Of a stretch of DNA of 12,032 nucleotides, positions 1 to 7,336 are shown one piece after another (the first letter of the stretch is position 1; every line of letters begins with the position of its first letter). Location of the stretch: contig CAYWIM010000112.1 in the NCBI GenBank assembly GCA_964458325.1, positions 1 to 12,032 on the forward strand, in the 5' to 3' direction. The stretch is from JAGMXM01 sp964458325 (GTDB lineage: Bacteria > Verrucomicrobiota > Verrucomicrobiia > Limisphaerales > UBA1319). The translations under genes and the position numbers were made by a program. The notes beneath the pieces were generated by a model. The model saw only the letters and a program-made list of their open reading frames with translations, ran no database searches and was not told where the DNA came from.

Positions 1-31
1 AGGAGGCCCGCGCTCCGAATCCTTCCGGACC

Positions 32-49
32 GCGGACGTCCACGTCCGC
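32..49 (-). repeat. Stem-loop downstream of the Do protease gene
   Basis: GCGGACG (32-38) and CGTCCGC (43-49) form a 7-bp stem with a 4-nt loop, 13-30 nt past the protease stop on the minus strand. There is no T-run, so it is a weak terminator candidate. On the minus strand the following bases end in GGAGCGCGGGCCTCCT at the window edge, which could begin a second GC-rich hairpin; a dispersed intergenic repeat is possible. Confidence 0.35.
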
Positions 50-61
50 AGCAGCGTGCAG

Positions 62-1540
62 CTAGGGCTTGCTGGTCTCCTCGACCACCACGTAGCGGGT
101 GGTGCCCCGGCTCCAGACCCGGAGCAGGGCGCGGTTGGAGCGAAGGCGCTCGCTTAGCTCGACCGCTTCGTCAGCGCTGGCCACCGCTCGACGGTTGATC
201 TCGATGATCACGTCGCCGACGCGCAGACCCGCATTGTAAGCCGGGCTCTCCGGATCGACCTCGATCACCAGCGCGCCCTCGATCGACGACGGGATCTCGA
301 ACTGCCGGCGCGTCCGGTTGTCGAGGTCAGCGACCGTGATGCCATCGAGGACATCCTCGCCTTTGCTGTCGGGCGACTCGACCGATGCGAGCCCGTCGGC
401 GGGCAGCTCCGCCAGCGTGGCGCTCACCTGCCGTTCCTTGCCTTCGCGCACCACCTGGAACCGGACTTGGGCGCCGGGCGGCGTCTGCGCCACCATCAGC
501 CGCAGCTGGCGGCTGTCCTCGACCTTCTTGCCCTCGAACTCCACCACCACGTCCCCTTCCTTGAGCCCGGCCTTCTCCGCGGGCGTCCCCGGCGATACCG
601 CCGCAATCAAGGCGCCCGAGCGGTTCTTGAGCCCGAACTCCTCCGCCAGATCGGGCGTCAGCGGCTGAATCGACACCCCCAGATAGCCGCGGACCACCTT
701 GCCGTCTTTCAAAATCCGGTCCATCACCGCCCGCGCCATGTTGATCGGCACCGCGAATCCGATCCCCTGGTTGCCGCCGCTTCGGCTCAGGATGGCGGTG
801 TTGATCCCCACCAGCCGGCCCTCGGCGTCCACCAGCGCGCCCCCCGAGTTGCCCGGATTGATCGACGCATCGGTCTGGATGAAATCCTCGTAATCCACGA
901 TCCCGAATCCGCCGCGCCCCGTCGCGCTCACGATCCCCATCGTCACCGTCTGCCCCACGCCGAAGGGGTTCCCGATGGCGAACACCACATCGCCGACCTC
1001 GAGATTGTCGCTGTCGGTGATCGACAAGGCGGGCAGCCGGCGGGCATCGACCTTGATGATCGCCACCTCCGTTTGCGGGTCCGTGCCCACGATCTTGGCG
1101 ACCATCTCCCGGCGGTCCGCAAAGACCACCCGGATCTCATCCGCCCCTTCGACCACGTGATGGTTGGTTAGTATGTAGCCGTCTTCGGTCACGATGACCC
1201 CGGATCCCAGGCTCTGCTCGCGGCGCGTTCGAGGCCGGCGCGCGCGGTCCGAATCCGAGTCCTCGCCGAAAAATCGCCGGAAAAATGGATCGCTGAAAAA
1301 CGGGTTCAGGTTGGGATCCATCTTGATGGTCTTGGAGCTGTAGATGTTCACCACGCTGCTGGCGGCCTTCTTCACCACCGCCGCAAAGCTGGTGCGCGCC
1401 TTGGTCGCTTCGCTGATCGCTGACGGCTGCAAATTCAGGTCCGCCGCCCCGGCGCCCAGCGCCCACCCCATGCCCAGCGCCGCCGCCATAACCCATTCCA
1501 CCGCCTTCATTCGTTTCATAGTCTGATTCATCGCTTTCAC
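62..1540 (-). CDS. Do/HtrA-family periplasmic serine protease with two PDZ domains
   Basis: This is a DegP/DegQ-type envelope protease and chaperone that degrades or refolds misfolded exported proteins. I chose the GTG start at 1540 because AAGGAAG (1546-1552) sits 5 nt upstream; an ATG at 1531 is the alternative, and an upstream ATG at 1651 would add 37 residues in front of the signal peptide. From the GTG the protein has 492 residues, close to E. coli DegP (474). A signal peptide covers residues 1-33, with a hydrophobic core ending in AGAA. The trypsin-like domain shows the His of NHHVV (H128), GNPFGVG, and the nucleophile Ser in GNSGG (S232). PDZ1 lies at about 285-375 and begins RGYLGVSIQPL; PDZ2 lies at about 400-488. 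The expected catalytic Asp (D135 of mature DegP, in SDIAL) is Glu158 here (TEVAII). The gene lies 107 bp downstream of rpoN on the same strand and may be cotranscribed. Family assignment is secure; which Deg paralogue it is cannot be decided. Confidence 0.95.
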   Translation of the reverse strand: MKAMNQTMKRMKAVEWVMAAALGMGWALGAGAADLNLQPSAISEATKARTSFAAVVKKAASSVVNIYSSKTIKMDPNLNPFFSDPFFRRFFGEDSDSDRARRPRTRREQSLGSGVIVTEDGYILTNHHVVEGADEIRVVFADRREMVAKIVGTDPQTEVAIIKVDARRLPALSITDSDNLEVGDVVFAIGNPFGVGQTVTMGIVSATGRGGFGIVDYEDFIQTDASINPGNSGGALVDAEGRLVGINTAILSRSGGNQGIGFAVPINMARAVMDRILKDGKVVRGYLGVSIQPLTPDLAEEFGLKNRSGALIAAVSPGTPAEKAGLKEGDVVVEFEGKKVEDSRQLRLMVAQTPPGAQVRFQVVREGKERQVSATLAELPADGLASVESPDSKGEDVLDGITVADLDNRTRRQFEIPSSIEGALVIEVDPESPAYNAGLRVGDVIIEINRRAVASADEAVELSERLRSNRALLRVWSRGTTRYVVVEETSKP

Positions 1541-1647
1541 GTTGGCTTCCTTTCGATCCCGGGCCGCCGCCGCTCCCAGTGGCACCGCACGCTCATCGCA
1601 GCCGGCCGGCTCTCGATATCCCCAATGTATCCATCCGCCGATCCCCG

Positions 1648-3150
1648 TCAAAATACCTTGCGCAGATGCGATGGCAGGATGTTCAGCTCCGCCCGATACT
1701 TGGCGATCGTCCGGCGCGCGATCTTGATCCCTTGTTCCGACAGATATTTCACGATCTGGTCGTCCGAATGCGGGCTCGACGGATCCTCCTTGCGGACCAG
1801 CTCCGCCACGGCATCCTTCACGCTGGCATTGGATACGACCGCGCCGTCCGACATCGGGATCCCGGACGTGAAGAAATACTTCATCTCGAACACGCCGCGC
1901 GGCGTCTGCATGTATTTCCCGGACACCGCCCGGCTCACCGTGGTCTCGTGCACGCCCACCGCTTCGGCCACAGTCATCATCGTCAGCGGCTTCAGGCGCC
2001 CCACACCCTGCTCGAAAAAATCGCGCTGCCGCTTCACAATCTCCCGCGCGATGCCCAAGATCGTCTGCTGCCGCTGGTGAAGGCTCTTGATGAGAAACTT
2101 CCCGGCGCGGATCCGTTCCCGGATGTAATCCCGCACTTCCGCCGAGCTGTCCGTTTGGGCCATGATATCCTTGTAGGTGTTGCTGATTCTCAGATGCGGC
2201 AGATAATGCTCGTTGGCGGTCACAACATACTCATCCCCCACCTTCTCGACAAACACCTCGGGCATCACATACTGCTGGACCTCATCGAGCATCTCGCGCC
2301 CCGGGAAAGGCTCGAGCCGCCCAATCCGCTCCGCCGCCGCCTGGACCGCCGAGACCGGGCAGCCCATCGCCCGCGCAATCTCCGGCAGGCGCCGCCGCCC
2401 CAACGCCTCCAGATGCTGGTCCACCAGCGCATACTCGAGCGTGTCGCGCCGGCCCGCCCGCTCCAGCTGCAGCATCAGACACTCCCGCAAATCCCCCGCC
2501 CCAACACCCGGCGGATCGAATCCCTGCACCACCTCGAGCGCCGCCCGAATCTGGTCCGCGCTGATGTTCGTTGACACCGCCAGCTCGTCGACGGAAGCCC
2601 TCAGATACCCTTTCTCGTCGATGTTGCCGATAACGGCTTCGGCGGCGGGGTATTCGGACGCCGGCCAGTCCGACAACCGCAACTGCTGCAGCAGTTGCTC
2701 CTGCAACGAGCTGCGGTTCGCCAGAGACTCGAACATATACCGCCGCTTCTCGTCCTCTTCCGCGGACTGGCGCAGCGGTATGTTTCCACCATCTCCCGAG
2801 TCCCTCCATTCCTGATCCATCTGGCTTAATCGATCGAATTCAGCCTGGAAACCGTCCGCCGTTCCGTCGCCGCCCTTGTCATGGGCCGGCTCATCTGCGC
2901 TTTCAGCCGGCGGCGCCTCACCGTCCGCACCCCCGGGGATCCCGTCCGCTTCCGCGGTCTCCTCGTTTCCCGGCGGCTGCAGATCCGCCGCCGGCGCCTC
3001 CTCCAACACCGGATTCTGCTGCAACTCCTGCTCCACCAATGCCTTCAATTCCAGGACCGGAGCCTGCAGCAGCGCCAGCGACTGCTGCAGTTGCGGCGCC
3101 AGCACCTGCGACAGCGTCATCCGCTGCGCTAAATACAGGCCCTGACTCAT
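1648..3150 (-). CDS. rpoN: RNA polymerase sigma-54 factor
   Basis: This is the alternative sigma factor that directs RNA polymerase to -24/-12 promoters and needs AAA+ activators to open them. It has 500 residues, against 477 in E. coli. Region I (about 1-50) is Gln/Leu-rich (LQQSLALLQAPVLEL) and interacts with activators. Region II (about 51-130) is a long acidic, Gly/Pro-rich linker. The core-binding domain carries the conserved DPPGVGA (212-218). A helix-turn-helix lies at about 394-412 (VAEAVGVHETTVSRAVSGK). The C-terminal RpoN box, ARRTIAKYR (478-486), reads the -24 element. The ATG at 3150 has AGGGGA (3161-3166) 10 nt upstream and gives the canonical N-terminus. It is divergent from a metallo-hydrolase gene across a gap holding a sigma-54-type promoter, so autoregulation is possible. 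The usual neighbours hpf, lptB and ptsN are absent; a Do protease follows instead. Confidence 0.97.
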   Translation of the reverse strand: MSQGLYLAQRMTLSQVLAPQLQQSLALLQAPVLELKALVEQELQQNPVLEEAPAADLQPPGNEETAEADGIPGGADGEAPPAESADEPAHDKGGDGTADGFQAEFDRLSQMDQEWRDSGDGGNIPLRQSAEEDEKRRYMFESLANRSSLQEQLLQQLRLSDWPASEYPAAEAVIGNIDEKGYLRASVDELAVSTNISADQIRAALEVVQGFDPPGVGAGDLRECLMLQLERAGRRDTLEYALVDQHLEALGRRRLPEIARAMGCPVSAVQAAAERIGRLEPFPGREMLDEVQQYVMPEVFVEKVGDEYVVTANEHYLPHLRISNTYKDIMAQTDSSAEVRDYIRERIRAGKFLIKSLHQRQQTILGIAREIVKRQRDFFEQGVGRLKPLTMMTVAEAVGVHETTVSRAVSGKYMQTPRGVFEMKYFFTSGIPMSDGAVVSNASVKDAVAELVRKEDPSSPHSDDQIVKYLSEQGIKIARRTIAKYRAELNILPSHLRKVF

Positions 3151-3192
3151 GCCGCAATTTTCCCCTGATCAGATCGAAACTCAAGCCCAATC

Positions 3193-3208
3193 CGGCACGC
3201 AAATTGCT
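3193..3208 (+). promoter_or_regulatory. Sigma-54 type -24/-12 promoter
   Basis: The sequence CGGCACG-CAAA-TTGCT matches the sigma-54 consensus TGGCACG-N4-TTGCW at every fixed position except the first. The invariant GG is at 3194-3195 and the GC at 3206-3207, with the required spacing (12 nt from G to G). Transcription should start near 3218-3220, leaving about a 45-nt leader before the metallo-hydrolase ATG at 3264. The site also lies 43-58 bp upstream of the rpoN start on the opposite strand, so sigma-54 bound here could affect rpoN transcription. Enhancer sites, if present, would lie inside rpoN; I could not identify any. Confidence 0.65.
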
Positions 3209-3219
3209 TCTTTAAAGAA
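3208..3219. repeat. Perfect 12-bp AT-rich palindrome in the rpoN upstream gap
   Basis: TTCTTTAAAGAA is self-complementary over 12 bp and stands out in GC-rich surroundings. It starts at the last base of the -12 element and reaches the expected sigma-54 start site. It could be an operator for a dimeric regulator, the AT-rich melting region of the promoter, or part of an rpoN promoter on the other strand. Function is inferred from position only. Confidence 0.4.
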
Positions 3220-3263
3220 AACCGTTGCCGCTCCGCCGCCGCAGCCCTTACCTTCACTGCAGC

Positions 3264-4058
3264 ATGCCGGTCCAATTCACCATCCTGGGCAGCGGGTCGG
3301 GCGGCAACAGCGCGTATCTCGAGACCGCACAGACCCGGCTGTTGATCGACGCGGGATTCAGCGCCCGCCAGATCCGGCGCCGGCTCGAGGGACTGGGCCG
3401 CTCTCCCGAGACTCTCGACGCCCTGCTCATCACCCATGAGCACATGGATCATACCCGCGCCCTGGGCGTCCTCTGCCCTCGCCTCCAAATCCCCATCTAC
3501 GCCAACCGCTTCACCCGGGAGGCCATCGCCGGCCAAGTCGATTCGGATCTCCCCTGCCGCGTCTTTGCCACCGGCAGCACGTTCGAGATCGGCGATATCG
3601 TCGTCGAGTCCTTCACGGTTCCTCATGACGCGCAGGATCCGGTCGGCTTTCTCCTCCACACGCCCGCCGGCAACATCGGCTACGTCACTGACCTTGGCCA
3701 TGTCACCCGCCTCGTTCTCGAGCGCCTCCGATCCGCCCGCGTCTTGATCCTCGAGGCCAACCACGACGTTGTCCTCCTCCAAAACGACCTCCGCCGGCCC
3801 TGGAGCACCAAACAGCGGATCTTGAGCCGCCACGGCCATCTCTCGAATGAAACCGCCGCCGAGGCCGCCGCCCAGATCGCGTCCGCCGACCTCCAGCACC
3901 TCTACCTGGCTCACTTGAGCCGCGATTGCAACCGGCCCGAGCTGGCCTTCCGCGTGATTCAGGAGAAGCTGGCTGGGATCGGCGCCACCCATATCCACAT
4001 CGAAGTCACCTGCCAGGATTCCCCCACCCCCACCCTCACGCTCGAGGATCGCCCTTGA
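3264..4058 (+). CDS. Metallo-beta-lactamase-fold hydrolase, YycJ/WalJ-like
   Basis: This is a binuclear-metal hydrolase of the metallo-beta-lactamase superfamily, 264 residues, cytosolic with no signal peptide. The N-terminus VQFTILGSGSGGNSAYLE and LLIDAGFS (27-34) resemble the YycJ/WalJ group. The metal-binding signature is THEHMDH (H58, H60, D62, H63). Later ligand candidates are H121 in VPHD, D143 in TDLG and H217 in LAHLS; LEANHD (163-168) and GHLSN (191-195) are also family-like. The ATG at 3264 is chosen because it opens directly on the first beta strand; an in-frame ATG at 3225 would add 13 arginine-rich residues and overlap the promoter leader. No Shine-Dalgarno sequence is visible. 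WalJ in Firmicutes is tied to the WalRK cell-wall pathway and to DNA replication, but no walRK genes are seen here, so the substrate is unknown (nuclease or phosphodiesterase activity is plausible). A sigma-54-type promoter lies just upstream. Confidence 0.9.
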   Translation: MPVQFTILGSGSGGNSAYLETAQTRLLIDAGFSARQIRRRLEGLGRSPETLDALLITHEHMDHTRALGVLCPRLQIPIYANRFTREAIAGQVDSDLPCRVFATGSTFEIGDIVVESFTVPHDAQDPVGFLLHTPAGNIGYVTDLGHVTRLVLERLRSARVLILEANHDVVLLQNDLRRPWSTKQRILSRHGHLSNETAAEAAAQIASADLQHLYLAHLSRDCNRPELAFRVIQEKLAGIGATHIHIEVTCQDSPTPTLTLEDRP

Positions 4059-4152
4059 ACACACCCCCGGCATCGCATCGTCCATTGGACCCCCCAACTC
4101 GCTCTGCGGCCGGCGGCGATAGGCTGGCATCCCGCGGCTCTCTTCGGATTTC

Positions 4153-4497
4153 ATGGAACTGATCAGCCCATACCTGACTGGCATTGCCATACTGGTGGCG
4201 GTGGTGTTCATCCTCTGGCTCCCAACCCGCATCGACTACCGCGTCACTGCCCGGGATTTTCGGATCACCCTGCTGGGCATCCCCCTGCGCCGCATTCCCA
4301 TTGGCGATATCGATCACATCACCACCCACCACGAGCGATGGGCTGAGCAGTGGTGGAACACCTGCCAGCCTCTCCGGCGGCGGCTCATGATTGTCCGCCG
4401 CCGGGGCTGGATCCGGAACCTGGTCGTCACTCCCCGCTACCGATACGAGCTCAAGGCCGCTCTCGAAAAGGCGATGGATCTTCATTCCCGGCCGTGA
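4153..4497 (+). CDS. Small membrane-anchored protein with PH-like domain
   Basis: I do not recognise a named gene. The protein has 114 residues. An N-terminal membrane segment at about 6-23 (PYLTGIAILVAVVFILWL) is followed by a soluble part. The pattern Y-x-VT-x5-I...G-x-P-x-R-x-IPI-x-DI, then LMIVRRRGWIRNLVVTPRYRYELKAALEKAM, resembles bacterial PH-like domains: strands, a basic RR turn, an ITP/VTP strand and a final amphipathic helix. That match is judged by eye. The ATG at 4153 has no strong ribosome-binding site. It follows the metallo-hydrolase by 94 bp and ends 28 bp before ftsH on the same strand, so cotranscription with ftsH is likely. A role at the inner membrane is possible; anything more specific would be guesswork. 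Confidence 0.75.
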   Translation: MELISPYLTGIAILVAVVFILWLPTRIDYRVTARDFRITLLGIPLRRIPIGDIDHITTHHERWAEQWWNTCQPLRRRLMIVRRRGWIRNLVVTPRYRYELKAALEKAMDLHSRP

Positions 4498-4525
4498 TAC
4501 CTTGGCCCCATCGTGGAATCTGAAC

Positions 4526-6532
4526 ATGTCGGATAACAGCCAAAACGATCGCGGGCCCGAGCGGCGCGGTGGCGACCAGCGCATGGCGCCGCGCGGCTGG
4601 CTGCTGCTCATGGCCGTCATCGGCCTGATCCCCCTCATGCTCTGGCTCCGCGACGGCGCCTCCGACCCCCGCCAGCGCCCGATCACCTACCCCGAATTCG
4701 TCAGCCTCATCGAATCCAACCTCGTCGTCGAAGGCGCGATCGCCGTCAGCCCCCAAACCCCTGACATCAAGGAGATCACCGGCAAATACCGATCTCCGGC
4801 CGCAGGCGCCTCCCCCATCCCATTCCAGATCGAGACTATCCTCACCCCTTCGATGCTCGAGAAAGTGCTCAGCACCGGCGCCTTCCGGATCAACCAGCCC
4901 AACACCTTCCTCCTGGGATTCATCTACACCGTCGCGCCCATCCTCCTGGTGGCCGCTCTGGTTTACTTCTTCCTCATCCGCCAGATCCGCATGGCCGGCA
5001 AAGGCGCGCTCAGCTTCGGCAAAAGCAAGGCCCGGCTCCTCAGCAAGGAGCGAAATAAGGTCACGTTCAAGGACGTCGCCGGCGTCGACGAAGCCCGCGA
5101 GGAAGTGTCCGAGCTGGTCGATTTCCTCAAAGATCCCAAGAAGTTCCAGAAGCTCGGCGGCCGGATCCCCAAGGGGATCCTCATGATCGGCCCGCCCGGC
5201 ACCGGCAAGACCCTCCTCGCCAAGGCCATCGCCGGCGAAGCCGACGCCTCCTTCTTCAGCATCAGCGGATCCGATTTCGTCGAGATGTTCGTCGGCGTCG
5301 GCGCCAGCCGCGTTCGCGACATGTTCGAGCAGGCCCGCCGCAACACGCCTTGCCTGGTCTTTATCGACGAGATCGACGCCGTGGGCCGCAGCCGTGGCCA
5401 CGGCCTGGGCGGCGGCAACGACGAACGCGAGCAAACCCTCAACGCGCTCCTCGTCGAGATGGACGGGTTCGACACCCAGGAGGGCATCATCATCATCGCC
5501 GCCACCAACCGGCCCGATGTCCTGGATCCCGCCCTCCTGCGGCCCGGCCGGTTCGACCGGCAGATCGTCGTCAATCTCCCCGATGTCCGCGGCCGCGAGG
5601 CCATCCTCAAAGTCCATGCCCGCAAGGTCAAGCTCGACCCCGCCCTCGACCTGGCCGTCATCGCCCGCGCCACGCCCGGCTACTCCGGCGCCGAGCTGGC
5701 CAACCTCCTCAACGAGGCCGCCCTCCAGGCCGCCCGCCAAAATAACAAGTCCATCGGCATGGCCGAGCTCGAGGAAGCCCGCATCAAGGTCCGCTGGGGG
5801 CGCGAGCGCCGCAGCCTCGCCATGAGCGAGGAGGATAAGCGCCGCACCGCTTGGCACGAGGCCGGCCATGCCATCCTCAACGTCCTCCTCCTCCACGCCC
5901 ACCCCCTTCACAAGGTCACCATCATCCCTCGAGGTCAGTCGCTCGGCTCGACCATGTCCCTCCCCAAGGAGGAGGTCTGGAACCGCCAGCGCAAGGAGAT
6001 GATGGACATGATCGCCATCACCATGGCCGGACGCATCGCCGAGGAAATCCACTCCGGCGACGTCTCCACCGGCGCCAGCAGCGACATCCAGCAGGCCACC
6101 CAGCTCGCCCGCGCCATGGTCTGCCATTACGGCATGAGCGATAAGCTCGGCATGGTCCAATACGGCGAGGACAACGAATACATCTTCCTCGGCCGCGACA
6201 TGGTCCGCACCAAGCAATACAGCGAGCGGACCGCCGAGGAGATCGACGCCGAGGTCAAGCGCATCATCGACGATGCCTGCCGCCGCGCCCGCGAGATGAT
6301 CGACACCCATCGGCCCCAGCTCGAGATGATCGTCAACGCCCTCCTCGAGTTCGAAACGCTCGATGGCGCCCAGGTCGACGAGATCGTCCGGACCGGCCGG
6401 TTCACCCCAACCGCGCTCCAGGACGCCCGCTCCCACCCAGCCGCTCCTCCCGCCCCATCCGCCGACACCGCCCAGCCCGTCCCGCCCAAGATCGAGCCCG
6501 GCCTCGGCGCACCCGCACCCGCCCCCGCCTGA
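4526..6532 (+). CDS. ftsH: ATP-dependent zinc metalloprotease FtsH
   Basis: This membrane-anchored AAA+ protease forms hexamers and degrades misfolded membrane proteins and selected cytosolic regulators. It has 668 residues (E. coli 644). TM1 is at about 24-41, an external domain follows, and TM2 is at about 128-151. In the AAA domain are Walker A GPPGTGKT (222-229), pore motif FVG (255-257), Walker B LVFIDEID (277-284), and the second region of homology ATNRPDVLDPALLRPGRFDR with arginine fingers R342 and R345. The protease domain has the zinc site HEAGH (H444, H448) and third ligand D520 in STGASSD. All key residues are intact, so it should be active. The tail from about 635 is Pro/Ala-rich and probably disordered. 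The ATG at 4526 gives a normal cytosolic N-terminus; the longer frame from 4391 would overlap the preceding gene. Rpe follows after 21 bp. Confidence 0.97.
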   Translation: MSDNSQNDRGPERRGGDQRMAPRGWLLLMAVIGLIPLMLWLRDGASDPRQRPITYPEFVSLIESNLVVEGAIAVSPQTPDIKEITGKYRSPAAGASPIPFQIETILTPSMLEKVLSTGAFRINQPNTFLLGFIYTVAPILLVAALVYFFLIRQIRMAGKGALSFGKSKARLLSKERNKVTFKDVAGVDEAREEVSELVDFLKDPKKFQKLGGRIPKGILMIGPPGTGKTLLAKAIAGEADASFFSISGSDFVEMFVGVGASRVRDMFEQARRNTPCLVFIDEIDAVGRSRGHGLGGGNDEREQTLNALLVEMDGFDTQEGIIIIAATNRPDVLDPALLRPGRFDRQIVVNLPDVRGREAILKVHARKVKLDPALDLAVIARATPGYSGAELANLLNEAALQAARQNNKSIGMAELEEARIKVRWGRERRSLAMSEEDKRRTAWHEAGHAILNVLLLHAHPLHKVTIIPRGQSLGSTMSLPKEEVWNRQRKEMMDMIAITMAGRIAEEIHSGDVSTGASSDIQQATQLARAMVCHYGMSDKLGMVQYGEDNEYIFLGRDMVRTKQYSERTAEEIDAEVKRIIDDACRRAREMIDTHRPQLEMIVNALLEFETLDGAQVDEIVRTGRFTPTALQDARSHPAAPPAPSADTAQPVPPKIEPGLGAPAPAPA

Positions 6533-6553
6533 TACGATCTCGATACCCCCAAC

Positions 6554-7249
6554 ATGATCATCGCCCCCTCTCTCCTCGCCGCCCGCTCCGAACGGCTCGG
6601 CGATGAGGTCCGGCGTGCCGACCGCGCCGGAGCCGACTGGCTCCACTGGGACGTCATGGATGGCCATTTCGTCCCCAACCTGACGTTCGGCCCCCACATC
6701 GTCCAGCGGCTCCGCCCCCTCACCCGCAAACCGTTCGATGTCCACCTGATGTGCTCCCGGCCGGAGATCCTGCTCGAGCCGTTCGCCCAGGCCGGAGCCA
6801 GCTCGATCACCGTCCATGTCGAGCTCGGTAGCCGCGTCCCTCAGCTCCTTTGGAAGATCAAATCCCTCCATTGCCAGGTCGGCCTCGCTATCAACCCGCC
6901 CACCGCCATCAGCACCGTCGTGCCGTTCCTGGACCAGATCGATCTCCTCCTGGTCATGACCGTCAATCCCGGCTTTGGCGGGCAGTCGTTCATCCCCGAG
7001 ACCACGCCCAAAATCCAGCAGGCAGCCTCGATGCGCCGCCACCGCTCCTTTCGCATCGAGGTCGACGGCGGCATCGGCCCCAATACCATCGCCGAGTGCG
7101 CCCGGGCTGGCGCCGATACCTTCGTCTGCGGCACCGCCCTGTTCGGCCAGCGCCAGATGGGCCGCGCCGTCCATCGCCTCCGCCGCATGGCCATGGCCGA
7201 AGCTCGAGCTGCCAAGCCGGCTGGATCCGACCGTAACGCCCGTCCTTGA
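6554..7249 (+). CDS. rpe: Ribulose-phosphate 3-epimerase
   Basis: This enzyme interconverts D-ribulose 5-phosphate and D-xylulose 5-phosphate in the pentose phosphate pathway, as a cytosolic TIM barrel. It has 231 residues, slightly longer than the usual 220 or so because of a polar C-terminal tail. Family signatures are IAPSLLAA (3-10), the metal/catalytic stretch LHWDVMDGHFVPN (H31, D33, D36), DVHLM (H64), VNPGFGGQ (137-144) with the phosphate-gripping loop, and the catalytic Asp171 in VDGGI. The barrel ends with VCGTALFG. It follows ftsH by 21 bp, so readthrough from that operon is likely; no ribosome-binding site is visible before the ATG. The stop codon lies inside a TTGACA that may be the -35 box of the next operon. 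XylA further right also serves pentose metabolism but is not in the same tight cluster. Confidence 0.96.
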   Translation: MIIAPSLLAARSERLGDEVRRADRAGADWLHWDVMDGHFVPNLTFGPHIVQRLRPLTRKPFDVHLMCSRPEILLEPFAQAGASSITVHVELGSRVPQLLWKIKSLHCQVGLAINPPTAISTVVPFLDQIDLLLVMTVNPGFGGQSFIPETTPKIQQAASMRRHRSFRIEVDGGIGPNTIAECARAGADTFVCGTALFGQRQMGRAVHRLRRMAMAEARAAKPAGSDRNARP

Positions 7250-7275
7250 CAAATCGACGTTCTGTCGGAAAAGTG
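7246..7275 (+). promoter_or_regulatory. Possible sigma-70-type promoter before the yqjDE-like cassette
   Basis: A perfect TTGACA (7246-7251) overlaps the rpe stop codon and lies about 85 nt before the next ATG. At 17-18 nt spacing the -10 is weak (AAAAGT or AAAGTG, about 3 of 6 matches). The gap between rpe and the next gene (7250-7336) is the largest between the ftsH and yqjDE blocks, so a promoter here is reasonable, but only the -35 half is convincing. Confidence 0.3.
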
Positions 7276-7336
7276 TCTCCTGTAGCCGCCGCGCTGATCG
7301 ATGGTGGCTTTTGCGCTCAACCGACAAGGATTTGCC

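Noticed and set aside
1580..1594. TGGCAC between rpoN and the Do protease as a sigma-54 promoter
   Set aside because: The required GC at the -12 position is absent at correct spacing, and the motif points away from the protease gene.
1600..1611. 12-bp GC-only-centre palindrome AGCCGGCCGGCT
   Set aside because: Such palindromes are easily produced by chance in GC-rich DNA, and nothing else marks it as functional.
1579..2574. Plus-strand frame of 331 codons opposite rpoN
   Set aside because: The His/Arg/Leu-rich translation has no domain, and rpoN on the other strand is unambiguous.
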